64,000 nt of DNA from JABMQB01 sp963678235 (GCA_963678235.1 OY782766.1:868001-932000), one strand, 5' to 3'. Positions 33,725 to 41,997 are shown, numbered from the stretch's first letter. Made by a program: numbers and translations. The notes: generated from the sequence alone by a model not told the origin.

Positions 33725-36067
33725 ATGGCATTTGAATATAAAATAGTTGACGCAATAATTGAGGAAAAAGGGAATGAAAAAAAATCCCTTATCCCGATAT
33801 TGCAAGCAATTCAGAACCACTATAATTATCTGCCCGAAGAGGCATTAAAAAGAGTTGAAGAAAAAACGTATATTACTGCTTCTGAAATAATTGGTGTAGC
33901 TAGTTTTTATTCTCAATTCAGGCTTGAACCCGTTGGTGACCATATGATAAAAGTATGCGTTGGAACTGCTTGTCACGTAAAAGGCGCGATGTTGGTTTAC
34001 GATGCCTTACGGCGCGAAATGAAGCTAAAAGATGGGGATGAAACCGATGCCAGTGGAAAATATACTTTAGAGAAAGTTAGTTGCCTCGGTTGCTGTACAC
34101 TTGCCCCGGTTGTGCAAATCGATCAGGTTACATACGGACATGTTTCGGCAAGCCAGGTGGATGAGCTAATTGCCGATTTCGAAAAACAAAAAGATTCCAA
34201 AACAAAAAAGCAGGTCCGGAAAACCGATGGATCAACCATTAAAGGGGAAATCAGGATTGGCTTAGGATCGTGTTGTGTTGCCAGTGGTAGCAGCGAAATT
34301 AAAGAAGCTGTTGAAGAAGTGGTAAACGATCATAATTTGCAAGTAAACCTAAAGCATGTTGGATGTGTTGGCATGTGCCATCAGGTTCCATTGGTCGAAA
34401 TTGTACCCAACAATGAAGAACCAACCCTGTATTCAAAAGTTAAACCGGAAGATGTAAAAGATATTATTTCAAATCATTTTCAATCGTCGAATTTCCTGTC
34501 CAGATTAAAGAATAAGTTTTTTGACACGGTTGAAAACATACAGACCGACAGAAAATGGGCAGGTATTGAACGATATGAATTGGATATCAGGGAAAAACAT
34601 GTTTCATCGTTCCTTGGCGAACAAATACCCATTGCAACCGAGCACAGGGGAATAATAAACCCTTTGGATGAAGAAGAATTTAAGGCTCGGGGTGGTTGGC
34701 TGGCATTGAAAAAAGTACTGCAGAAATATTCGCCACAAGAGGTTATTCAGGAAATAAAGGATAGCGGAATACGAGGCAGGGGAGGCGGTGGTTTTCCAAC
34801 AGGAATAAAATGGGAGATTGTTGCCCAACAGGAAAGCGAAGTAAAATACTTGATTTGTAATGGCGATGAAGGCGATCCCGGCGCGTTTATGGACCGTATG
34901 TTGTTGGAATCATACCCTTACAGGATTATTGAAGGCTTAATAATTGCCGCGTATGCATTAAAAATTCCATATGGGTATTTCTATATCCGTGCCGAATATC
35001 CATTGGCTGTTAAGCGTATTTCAGAAGCCCTAAAAATAACCAGGGAGAAAGGTTATTTGGGTAGCAACATATTGGACAGTGGATTTTCTTTTGATCTTCA
35101 AATTGCAGAGGGCGCAGGTGCATTCGTTTGTGGAGAAGAAACTGCCCTGATTGAATCCATTCAGGGGAGTAGGGGATTTCCAAAACTTCGTCCCCCTTTC
35201 CCGGCAGTTGAAGGTTTATGGGGCAAACCAACGCTCGTAAATAATACCGAGACCTTTGCTTTAATTTCTTATGTATTCAGAAATGGCGCGGAGAAATTTA
35301 ACAAGATTGGCACAGAAAACAGCAAAGGCACCAAAGTATTTGCCTTAGCGGGAAAAGTAGCGCGGGGAGGCTTGATCGAAGTACCAATGGGTATCACCAT
35401 CAACAAAGTAATTGAAGAGATTGGTGGAGGTATAGCTAATGGCAGAAAATTTAAAGCTGTTCAAATTGGAGGTCCATCAGGTGGATGTATCCCTGCAAGT
35501 TTGGGCGAAACCCCCATTGATTTTAAATCGCTTCAGGAATTGGGTGCCATGATGGGATCAGGAGGTTTGGTGGCTTTAGACGACACCGACTGTATGGTTG
35601 ATATGGCAAGGTTTTTCCTGTCGTTCACCCAAAATGAATCCTGTGGTAAATGCACATTCTGCCGGATCGGAACAAAACGGATGTTGGATATTTTGGATAA
35701 TTTATGTGAAGGAAGAGGTAAAAAAGGTGATATGGAAGAATTGGAGGACCTTGCCTTATGGACACAAAAAGGAAGCTTGTGCAACCTTGGAAAAACCGCG
35801 CCAAACCCGGTTCTTTCTTCACTTAAGTATTTCAGGGAAGAATATGAAGCGCACCTCGAAGGGAAATGCCCCACAGGAAAATGCACGGCATTAATTAAAT
35901 ATTCGATAAACGACCAATGTATTGGCTGTACAATATGTGCACAGAAGTGCCCAACGGATGCAATTCCGTTTAATCCGCATGAAAAACATGAAATTATCCA
36001 AGACTTGTGTATTAAATGCGATACCTGCAAGCAGGTTTGCCCCGAAAATGCAATTGAAATACACTAG
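33725..36067 (+). CDS. NuoE-NuoF-ferredoxin fusion (NADH-oxidising flavoprotein)
   Basis: 780 residues, cytoplasmic. Residues 1-160 are a NuoE domain with a [2Fe-2S] site (C78, C83, C120, C124). Residues 175-255 are a second thioredoxin-like [2Fe-2S] domain (C183/184, C214, C218). Residues 280-715 are NuoF: GRGGGGFPTG (351-360), the NAD/FMN segment CNGDEGDPGAF, GAFVCGEETALIESIQG and the N3-type motif SCGKCTFCRIGTKR. The tail has two ferredoxin clusters (QCIGCTICAQKCP, LCIKCDTCKQVCP). This is the HydB/Stn-type layout of NADH-linked, sometimes bifurcating, complexes. Its likely partner is the flavoprotein two genes on, now separated from it by a mobile cassette. Confidence 0.92.
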   Translation: MAFEYKIVDAIIEEKGNEKKSLIPILQAIQNHYNYLPEEALKRVEEKTYITASEIIGVASFYSQFRLEPVGDHMIKVCVGTACHVKGAMLVYDALRREMKLKDGDETDASGKYTLEKVSCLGCCTLAPVVQIDQVTYGHVSASQVDELIADFEKQKDSKTKKQVRKTDGSTIKGEIRIGLGSCCVASGSSEIKEAVEEVVNDHNLQVNLKHVGCVGMCHQVPLVEIVPNNEEPTLYSKVKPEDVKDIISNHFQSSNFLSRLKNKFFDTVENIQTDRKWAGIERYELDIREKHVSSFLGEQIPIATEHRGIINPLDEEEFKARGGWLALKKVLQKYSPQEVIQEIKDSGIRGRGGGGFPTGIKWEIVAQQESEVKYLICNGDEGDPGAFMDRMLLESYPYRIIEGLIIAAYALKIPYGYFYIRAEYPLAVKRISEALKITREKGYLGSNILDSGFSFDLQIAEGAGAFVCGEETALIESIQGSRGFPKLRPPFPAVEGLWGKPTLVNNTETFALISYVFRNGAEKFNKIGTENSKGTKVFALAGKVARGGLIEVPMGITINKVIEEIGGGIANGRKFKAVQIGGPSGGCIPASLGETPIDFKSLQELGAMMGSGGLVALDDTDCMVDMARFFLSFTQNESCGKCTFCRIGTKRMLDILDNLCEGRGKKGDMEELEDLALWTQKGSLCNLGKTAPNPVLSSLKYFREEYEAHLEGKCPTGKCTALIKYSINDQCIGCTICAQKCPTDAIPFNPHEKHEIIQDLCIKCDTCKQVCPENAIEIH

Positions 36068-36073
36068 TTACTG

Positions 36074-36522
36074 GTTGCTGGATACTGGTTTCTGGTTTTT
36101 ACTTACTATAATGGTTAAAAATGAGTAGTTATAATGATCTTGAAATATATAAGTCAGCTTTTGATCTTGCTATTAAAATTCACCATTTTAGTTTACAACT
36201 TCCGTCTTTTGAATTATACGAACAAGGAAGTCAAATTCGAAGAGCTTCAAAAAGTATAAAAGATCAAATTTCGGAAGGTTATGGAAGAAAAAGATATAAA
36301 GCAGATTTTATTAAGTTTCTTACATACTCACAAGCCTCATGTGATGAAACAATAAATCATTTAAATACAATAAAAGTGTTGTATCCTAAACTAATTGATA
36401 CTGACAGCTTAATAGAAGAAGCTATAATACTTGGCAAAAGAATTAATAAATTCATACAGTATGTAGATTCAAGTTGGAATAGAAATAAATAAACAAGTAA
36501 CCAGAAACTTGTAACAAGCAAC
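36074..36522. mobile_element. Four-helix-bundle (S23) cassette with terminal inverted repeats
   Basis: Imperfect inverted repeats flank the small ORF. Left arm 36074-36104 begins GTTGCTGGATACTGG; right arm 36495-36522, read in reverse complement, begins GTTGCTTGTTACAAG. Both share TTTCTGGTT followed by ACTT. The element lies between two genes whose products should act together and carries one gene and no transposase. It resembles the intervening sequences of 23S rRNA genes that carry S23-type ORFs. Confidence 0.65.
36121..36492 (+). CDS. Four-helix bundle protein (23S rRNA intervening-sequence S23 family)
   Basis: 123 residues. Family pattern: YNDLEIYKSAFDLAIKIHHFS, LPSFELYEQGSQIRRASKSIKDQISEGYGRKRYKADFIKFLTYSQASCDETINHLNTI. 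These are all-helical proteins encoded inside rRNA intervening sequences and, in Bacteroidota, in scattered intergenic cassettes. The molecular function is unknown. The codon use is more AT-rich than that of its neighbours, and inverted repeats flank the gene, both consistent with insertion. Confidence 0.88.
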   Translation: MSSYNDLEIYKSAFDLAIKIHHFSLQLPSFELYEQGSQIRRASKSIKDQISEGYGRKRYKADFIKFLTYSQASCDETINHLNTIKVLYPKLIDTDSLIEEAIILGKRINKFIQYVDSSWNRNK

Positions 36523-36529
36523 TTTTAAT

Positions 36530-38086
36530 ATGATCAAACTCAAGATAGACAACAAAATTATAGAGGTTAAAGAAGGAACCTCCATTCTAAATGCGGCAAA
36601 ACAAATGGGAATAAAAATCCCTACAATGTGCTGGCATAAAGATTTAGAGCATTTTACATCGTGCATGGTTTGTTTGGTGAAAGATGAAAAAACGGAAAAG
36701 CTCATTGCTTCCTGTTCGGTAAAAGCAGAAGAAGGAATGCAAATTAACACCATGGATGAAGAAATCCGCACTGCCAGAAAAACAGCCCTGGAACTTCTTT
36801 TGAGCGAACATGTTGGCGACTGTGAGGCTCCCTGCCAAATTGCTTGTCCGGCACACATGGATATCCCGAAAATGAACCGCTTAATTGCCAACGGAAAGCT
36901 TGATGAAGCTTTGGAAATAGTGATGCACGATATTGCTTTGCCTTCGGTTTTAGGAAGGATTTGTCCCGCCCCCTGCGAAGGAGCCTGCCATCGAAAAACA
37001 GTGGACGAGGCGGTTTCTATTTGCCTTTTGAAGCGAATTGTTGGCGACCAGGCTGCCGATTCATTTTATAAAAATTTACAAATTGCTCCATCTAATGGGA
37101 AGAAAATAGCAATTATTGGTGCCGGACCTGCCGGATTAGCTGCAGCATTTTATCTGCAAATCAGAGGTTATGATTGTACCATTTTTGAGCAAAATGATCA
37201 ACCAGGAGGGTTTCTTTTGACCGACAAACTGGATGAAAAACTTCCAAAAGAAGTACTTTATAAAGAAATCAACAACCTTTTAAGCACGGGAATCCAGCTA
37301 AACCTAAATAAAGAAATAAATCTTGAGGGATTTCTTGAATTACAAAAGAAATTTGATGTTGTAATTGTTGCTTCCGGCGCCGGTGGAGAAAAATTAATGG
37401 ATTGGGGACTGGAGGTAAATGCAAAAGGAATAGAAATTACGCAGGGAACTTTTCAAACCAATATTGAAGGTGTATTTGCCATAGGAAATGCCTTAAGAAG
37501 TTCAAGGTTGGCAGTTAGATCAGTTGGACAGGGAAAAGAACTTGCCTTTGCTGTTGACCAATACCTTCAAGGCAAAAAGGTTATAGGGGAACCAATGTTG
37601 TTTAATTCCAGGTTCGGAAGATTGGTTGCCGACGAATATGCAGAATATTTGAAAGAATCTGTTGGAAATCAGCGTATTGTTCCAGATAAAGGAATTGCTG
37701 ATGGATTCAGCATTGAGGAAGCAAAAAAAGAAGCTGCCAGATGTTTGCATTGCGACTGTCGTAAATTTGACAATTGTACTTTGCGCGACCTTTCAGAAGA
37801 ATACAAAGCAAATCAGAAACGGTTTTCGTTTGGGCCTAGAAAAAATATCCAAAAAGTAATTAACCACGATTTAGTGATTTACGAACCACAAAAGTGCATA
37901 AAATGTGGAATCTGTGTCCGATTGACAGAAAAGCACGGTGAAAGTTTTGGCTTCACCTTTATTGGTAGAGGATTCGATGTTGTTGTGGGTGTACCATTCA
38001 ACGAAGAGTTAAAAGAAGGGATTGCAAAAACAGCACAAATAGTGGTAGAATCTTGCCCAACCGGAGCACTGGCAATGAAAGAATAA
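36530..38086 (+). CDS. 2Fe-2S / GltD-like FAD / NuoG-like iron-sulfur oxidoreductase lacking the NAD(P) domain
   Basis: 518 residues, cytoplasmic. 1-75: NuoG-type [2Fe-2S] domain (C34, C45, C48, C62). 95-180: GltD-type iron-sulfur N-domain (C98, C102, C106, C145, C149, C153). FAD Rossmann motif GAGPAG at 197-202. In GltD/NfnB an NAD(P)-binding domain of roughly 150 residues lies between the first FAD half (here VVIVASGA, ends 284) and the second (GVFAIGNA, 314-321). Here only about 30 residues separate them, and no GGGNxAMD motif exists. The C-terminus has RCLHCDCRKFDNC and a NuoG-like cluster (C456/459/462, C509 in CPTGAL). It probably exchanges electrons with the NuoEF fusion. Confidence 0.88.
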   Translation: MIKLKIDNKIIEVKEGTSILNAAKQMGIKIPTMCWHKDLEHFTSCMVCLVKDEKTEKLIASCSVKAEEGMQINTMDEEIRTARKTALELLLSEHVGDCEAPCQIACPAHMDIPKMNRLIANGKLDEALEIVMHDIALPSVLGRICPAPCEGACHRKTVDEAVSICLLKRIVGDQAADSFYKNLQIAPSNGKKIAIIGAGPAGLAAAFYLQIRGYDCTIFEQNDQPGGFLLTDKLDEKLPKEVLYKEINNLLSTGIQLNLNKEINLEGFLELQKKFDVVIVASGAGGEKLMDWGLEVNAKGIEITQGTFQTNIEGVFAIGNALRSSRLAVRSVGQGKELAFAVDQYLQGKKVIGEPMLFNSRFGRLVADEYAEYLKESVGNQRIVPDKGIADGFSIEEAKKEAARCLHCDCRKFDNCTLRDLSEEYKANQKRFSFGPRKNIQKVINHDLVIYEPQKCIKCGICVRLTEKHGESFGFTFIGRGFDVVVGVPFNEELKEGIAKTAQIVVESCPTGALAMKE

Positions 38087-38170
38087 AGTATAGATACATT
38101 TTAATTTAAAATAAGATGTAATTTATTTTATAATAGTAATAGTTCGTTTGGATAAATAAAAACTTTTTTA

Positions 38171-38235
38171 TGTCCTGTAAGGACATACTAATTATAGATA
38201 CAGATAACATATTAATATTAAAGTCCTATAGGGAC
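38171..38235. repeat. Two REP-like palindromes upstream of the RAYT gene
   Basis: TGTCCTGTAAGGACA (38171-38185; 6-bp stem, 3-base loop) and GTCCTATAGGGAC (38223-38235). Matching palindromes in inverted orientation follow the transposase gene, which is the usual layout of a RAYT with its REP sequences. Confidence 0.75.
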
Positions 38236-38281
38236 GACATATAATCCAAATAAACGATTCCAGAACCTAAAACACACAATT

Positions 38282-38743
38282 ATGGCTAATACCTATACAA
38301 AGATTTACATTCAGGTAGTATTTGCGGTTCAAAATAGAAAATGCCTTATTCTTGAATCATGGAAAGATGAATTATATAAATATATTACAGCAATAATCCA
38401 AAATAGTGGACATAAATTAATTGCAATCAACGGAGTAGGAGATCATATTCACCTTTTTATTGGAATGAAACCAATTCAGGCTTTATCTGACCTGGTTAAA
38501 CACATTAAAGGAGATTCTTCGAAATGGATTAATAAAAAGGGGTTCATTAGTGGAAAATTCTCTTGGCAAGAAGGATTTGGTGCATTTTCATATAGCAGTT
38601 CGCAAATTGATCGAGTTGTAAAATATATATTAAACCAGGAACATCATCACAAAAGAAGATCCTTTAAGGATGAATATTTGGAAATTTTACAAAAAAACGA
38701 CATAAAATATAATGATAAATACATTTTTAAAGATATACTTTAA
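38282..38743 (+). CDS. REP-associated / IS200-like Y1 transposase
   Basis: 153 residues, Y1_Tnp family. The HUH motif is H55-I-H57 in VGDHIHLFIG; the catalytic tyrosine is probably Y115 in VVKYILNQEHHHKRRSF; WQEGFGAFSYSSSQ is the typical preceding segment. It is flanked on both sides by GTCC-type palindromes and has no accessory tnpB. It lies between the GltD-like gene and the last propeller gene. It appears intact. Confidence 0.92.
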   Translation: MANTYTKIYIQVVFAVQNRKCLILESWKDELYKYITAIIQNSGHKLIAINGVGDHIHLFIGMKPIQALSDLVKHIKGDSSKWINKKGFISGKFSWQEGFGAFSYSSSQIDRVVKYILNQEHHHKRRSFKDEYLEILQKNDIKYNDKYIFKDIL

Positions 38744-38748
38744 ATGCC

Positions 38749-38812
38749 GTCCTTACAGGACTTTTGCTTAATTTAGTGTGTGCTTTTAAAAACAGCTTGT
38801 CCCTAACGGGAC
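38749..38812. repeat. Two REP-like palindromes downstream of the RAYT gene
   Basis: GTCCTTACAGGAC (38749-38761; 5-bp stem, 3-base loop) and GTCCCTAACGGGAC (38799-38812). In reverse complement they match the upstream pair, including flanking AAAGTCC, so the transposase gene lies between inverted REP pairs. Confidence 0.75.
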
Positions 38813-38834
38813 TTTGAGTTAGTAAAAAATAAAA

Positions 38835-39944
38835 ATGAAACAATACATTCTAATACTCTTTATTCTTCATATAACAATATATGGGCATGCCCAAACCCAA
38901 AACGAATGGACAAATTTCAGGGGTAACCAACAATTAACAGGAGTTTCGAATGCTGAAATTCCGGACAATCCTAAACTTATTTGGACATATACCGCAGATG
39001 ATAATATTAAATCCTCACCGGTCGTCGGGAACAATCGGATTGTAATAGGTTCGACCGATGGATTTGTGTATTGCCTGGATATGGCTGGCAAGCTTTTATG
39101 GAAATTCAACACTGAAAACAGCATTGAGGCATCTCCATTAATTCTCGACAATACAGTGTATGTGGGCAACCTCGATGGAAAACTTTACGCCATTAATATC
39201 GAAAATGGCAAAGAAGAATGGCTTTATGAATGCGACAACCAAATTAGTGGTTCCCCAAACTGGTGGAAAGATGGCGATGTAACCAATATATTTGTAGGCA
39301 GTTACGATTATTTTCTCCACTGTGTGGATGCGAAAACCGGAAAACTACGCTGGAAATACGAATCGGATAATTTTGTGAACGGTGCTGCTGCCTGCATTAA
39401 CGGACTTGCAGTTTTTGGTGGTTGCGACGGCTTCCTTCATATTATCGATATCAGGTCGGGCAAACTGTCGGCAAAAATAGATGTTGCAACCTACATTGCA
39501 AGTTCGGCTGCCCTCGAAGGGAAATATGCCTATTTCGGCGATTACGATGGAAAATTTTCCCAAGTAGATATCGAGGCAAAAAAAATAACCTGGTCGTGGG
39601 AAAAAGACGATCAACATTTACCTTTCCTCGCTTCTCCCGCTTTGTCAGGAAATAAAATCGTGATCGGGAGCAACAATAAGTTTGTGTATTGTTTTAATAA
39701 AAATACCGGGATATTGGAGTGGGAGTATAATTCCGGGAAAAAAATTGATGCCTCCGCAATTATTTCGGGGAAAAAGGTTTTGCTTGGAAACACAAGGGGC
39801 GATTTAATTGTTCTTGGTTTGGAAAAAGGAAATAAAATCTGGAGCTATGAAATCGGAAGTCCGATTTTTAGCAATCCGGCTTTAATTAACCACAAAATAA
39901 TTATTGGCGCCTACGATGGAACGATATATTGTTTTGGAAACTAA
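38835..39944 (+). CDS. Secreted PQQ-like beta-propeller protein (last of the cluster)
   Basis: 369 residues. Signal peptide 1-19 (ending IYGHAQ), then TNFRGNQQLTGVSNAEIPDNPKLIWTYTADDNIKSSPVVGNNRIVIGSTDGFVYCLDMAGKLLW, a regular BamB/PQQ-type propeller with very even blades (DGKLYAINIENGKEEWLY, DYFLHCVDAKTGKLRWKY, NKFVYCFNKNTGILEWEY). It lacks the HWAHP...RHG ending of propellers 1-3, so it is a different subgroup. The glycosyltransferase gene follows after 6 bp. Confidence 0.87.
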   Translation: MKQYILILFILHITIYGHAQTQNEWTNFRGNQQLTGVSNAEIPDNPKLIWTYTADDNIKSSPVVGNNRIVIGSTDGFVYCLDMAGKLLWKFNTENSIEASPLILDNTVYVGNLDGKLYAINIENGKEEWLYECDNQISGSPNWWKDGDVTNIFVGSYDYFLHCVDAKTGKLRWKYESDNFVNGAAACINGLAVFGGCDGFLHIIDIRSGKLSAKIDVATYIASSAALEGKYAYFGDYDGKFSQVDIEAKKITWSWEKDDQHLPFLASPALSGNKIVIGSNNKFVYCFNKNTGILEWEYNSGKKIDASAIISGKKVLLGNTRGDLIVLGLEKGNKIWSYEIGSPIFSNPALINHKIIIGAYDGTIYCFGN

Positions 39945-39950
39945 AAGAAC

Positions 39951-41228
39951 ATGAATATAATTCAAATTATACCAGGTTCAGGGGGGGCATTTTATTGTGG
40001 CAACTGCCTTCGCGACAGTAAATATGTGGACGCCTTACGTGCCGAAGGGCATCAGGTGATTAAAATCCCAATGTACCTTCCCTTGTTTTCTGATGAACAT
40101 GACATCACAGATATTCCTGTTTTTTATGGGGCAATAAGCATATACCTGAAACAAGTTTATCCGATCTTTCGAAAAGCCCCAAAATGGTTTGATCGCTTTC
40201 TAAATTCTAAACCAATGATGCGATTTGCTGCGTCAATGGCTGGCTCAACCAGGGCGAAAGGTTTGGAAGATATGACCATATCGATGCTTTTGGGCGAGGA
40301 AGGGGAGCAAAAGGAAGAATTGGACAAGATGGTCGATTGGATTGCAGAACATTGCAACCCCGATATTATCCATATTTCCAACGCACTCTTGCTCGGTTTG
40401 GCTAAAAAGATAAAGGAAAAAATCAATGTCCCTGTTTTTTGTTCCCTTCAGGATGAAGATGTATGGGTGGATGCCATGCAACCTTCTTTTCAGGAAAAGA
40501 TTTGGCAATTAATGCATAAGAAAGCACAGGATGTAGATACGTTTATAGCTGTGAGCAATTATTTTGCTGAAGTAATGCAGAAAAGAATGGAACTATCCCC
40601 CGAAAAAATCAAAAATGTTTATCTGGGCGTTGCCCCCGAAGATTATACATTTAAAAATTCGGCGGATAAGCCCCGGAATGTTGCCTATATTTCACGCATG
40701 TGCCACGAAAACGGATTTGATATTGCCATCGATGCATTTATTCTTCTTAAACAAAAAAAAGGGTTTGATGATGTTAAATTTATCGCCACTGGTGGATCAA
40801 CAGGCGATGATAAATCATATCTTAAAAAGATAAAAGCGAAAATAAAAAAATTCAAGCGTGAAAACGATGTCGATTTTCATGAGGATTTTGAGGGTCCCGG
40901 AAGGCAGTTGTTTTTCGAAAAATCAGCGTTAATTTCGGTTCCGGTAAGAAATGGCGAAGCATTTGGAATGTATTTGTTGGAATCAATGGCATCCGGAATC
41001 CCTGTGGTTCAACCTCCTTTGGGCGCTTTTCCTGAAATTGTGGAAATATCGCAGGGGGGTGTGATATATAAAGAAAACACACCTGATGAACTCGCAAATT
41101 CCTGGGCTGATTTATTGTCAAACAAAGACAAATTACAACAACTTAGTAACCAGGCCAGAAAAGGTGTGGAAGAAAGATTTAATATCCACCAACATGCCAA
41201 AGAAATGGTGGAAGCCTATAAAAAATGA
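39951..41228 (+). CDS. Glycosyltransferase family 4 protein
   Basis: 425 residues, GT-B fold. N-terminal IIPGSGGAFYCGNCLRDSKYVDALRAEGHQV, the usual start of a GT4 acceptor domain, with a cysteine pair. C-terminal donor domain: NVAYISRMCHENGFDIAIDAF, FEKSALISVPVRNGEAFGMYLLESMASGIPVVQPPLGAFPEIV, containing the E-x7-E type motif. It is closely coupled to the upstream propeller gene. Donor and acceptor unknown. Confidence 0.88.
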   Translation: MNIIQIIPGSGGAFYCGNCLRDSKYVDALRAEGHQVIKIPMYLPLFSDEHDITDIPVFYGAISIYLKQVYPIFRKAPKWFDRFLNSKPMMRFAASMAGSTRAKGLEDMTISMLLGEEGEQKEELDKMVDWIAEHCNPDIIHISNALLLGLAKKIKEKINVPVFCSLQDEDVWVDAMQPSFQEKIWQLMHKKAQDVDTFIAVSNYFAEVMQKRMELSPEKIKNVYLGVAPEDYTFKNSADKPRNVAYISRMCHENGFDIAIDAFILLKQKKGFDDVKFIATGGSTGDDKSYLKKIKAKIKKFKRENDVDFHEDFEGPGRQLFFEKSALISVPVRNGEAFGMYLLESMASGIPVVQPPLGAFPEIVEISQGGVIYKENTPDELANSWADLLSNKDKLQQLSNQARKGVEERFNIHQHAKEMVEAYKK

Positions 41229-41294
41229 GTATCGAGTAATGAGTAGAAAGAAAAATCTTGATACTTGATACTTGATACTGATTACTTGATACTT
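41227..41294. repeat. Gene-less imperfect inverted repeat, related in style to the S23 cassette
   Basis: Left arm 41227-41250 (GAGTATCGAGTAATGAGTA...) pairs with right arm about 41271-41294, whose reverse complement is AAGTATCAAGTAATCAGTA.... About 20 bp of loop lies between. CTTGATACT repeats several times in the right arm and loop. The left arm overlaps the glycosyltransferase stop. Confidence 0.6.
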
Positions 41295-41325
41295 TTAGCT
41301 TGAATCTTAATGCTTGTAAATCAAT

Positions 41326-41997
41326 ATGTTAGAACTAAAAAATATTACCAAAAGCTATGGGGAGCCTGGAAGTTCTGCCCACCACATTGTTTTGAACAAC
41401 CTTTCGTTCTCAATCGCTAAAGGCGAAAAAATTGCCATTGTTGGTCCAAGCGGTTGCGGCAAAACCACCTTCCTGAATATCGCCGGGGCAATGGATATCC
41501 CAGATTCAGGAGAAATTATTTTTGAGGGGAAAATACTTAGCAATTTCAAAAAATCAGGAATGGCTGAGTTTCGAAATAAACAACTGGGTTTTATTTTTCA
41601 GATGCACCATCTTTTGCCACAATTAAGTCTTTTAGAGAATGTTTTACTCCCGTTAATTCCAAATAATAAGCGTTTGCTAAAAACAGATCTGGAATGGGCA
41701 GAGTATTTATTAAACAAAGCGGGTATATGGCAACAACGTAACCAAAAGCCTGCTGAGTTATCGGGAGGAGAGTGCCAAAGAACCGCCGTAGTGCGTTCGT
41801 TGATCAATAAACCTAAACTTATTTTAGCAGATGAACCAACTGGCGCCTTAGATGAAAAAAATGCTAAAAATATTTCAGACCTCCTGTTATTGCTGAGCGA
41901 AGAACAAACATCTTCGCTAATTATCGTTACCCATTCGCAGGTTTTGGCTAATAAAATGGGGAAGACCTATTCCATGCATAATGGAACATTGATGTAG
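41326..41997 (+). CDS. ABC transporter ATP-binding protein (LolD/MacB type)
   Basis: 223 residues. Walker A GPSGCGKTT, Q-loop FIFQMHHLLPQLSLLENV, signature LSGGECQRTAV, Walker B LILADEPTGALD and the H-loop VTHS. It belongs to the family paired with FtsX-like permeases, and that partner is the next gene 42 bp downstream. Confidence 0.94.
   Translation: MLELKNITKSYGEPGSSAHHIVLNNLSFSIAKGEKIAIVGPSGCGKTTFLNIAGAMDIPDSGEIIFEGKILSNFKKSGMAEFRNKQLGFIFQMHHLLPQLSLLENVLLPLIPNNKRLLKTDLEWAEYLLNKAGIWQQRNQKPAELSGGECQRTAVVRSLINKPKLILADEPTGALDEKNAKNISDLLLLLSEEQTSSLIIVTHSQVLANKMGKTYSMHNGTLM

Noticed and set aside
33725..38086. Complete Stn-type bifurcating transhydrogenase
   Set aside because: Domain order is similar, but the GltD-like subunit lacks the NAD(P)-binding domain, so the transhydrogenase label is not supported.
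23642..39944. True PQQ-dependent dehydrogenases
   Set aside because: The propellers have PQQ-type blade motifs, but I see no CxxCH haem motif or PQQ synthesis genes, and the usual dehydrogenase active-site signature is not evident. Only the fold is claimed.
38835..39944. BamB of the outer-membrane assembly complex
   Set aside because: The fold is similar, but it has no lipobox and sits in the redox cluster with a glycosyltransferase, not with bam or der genes.
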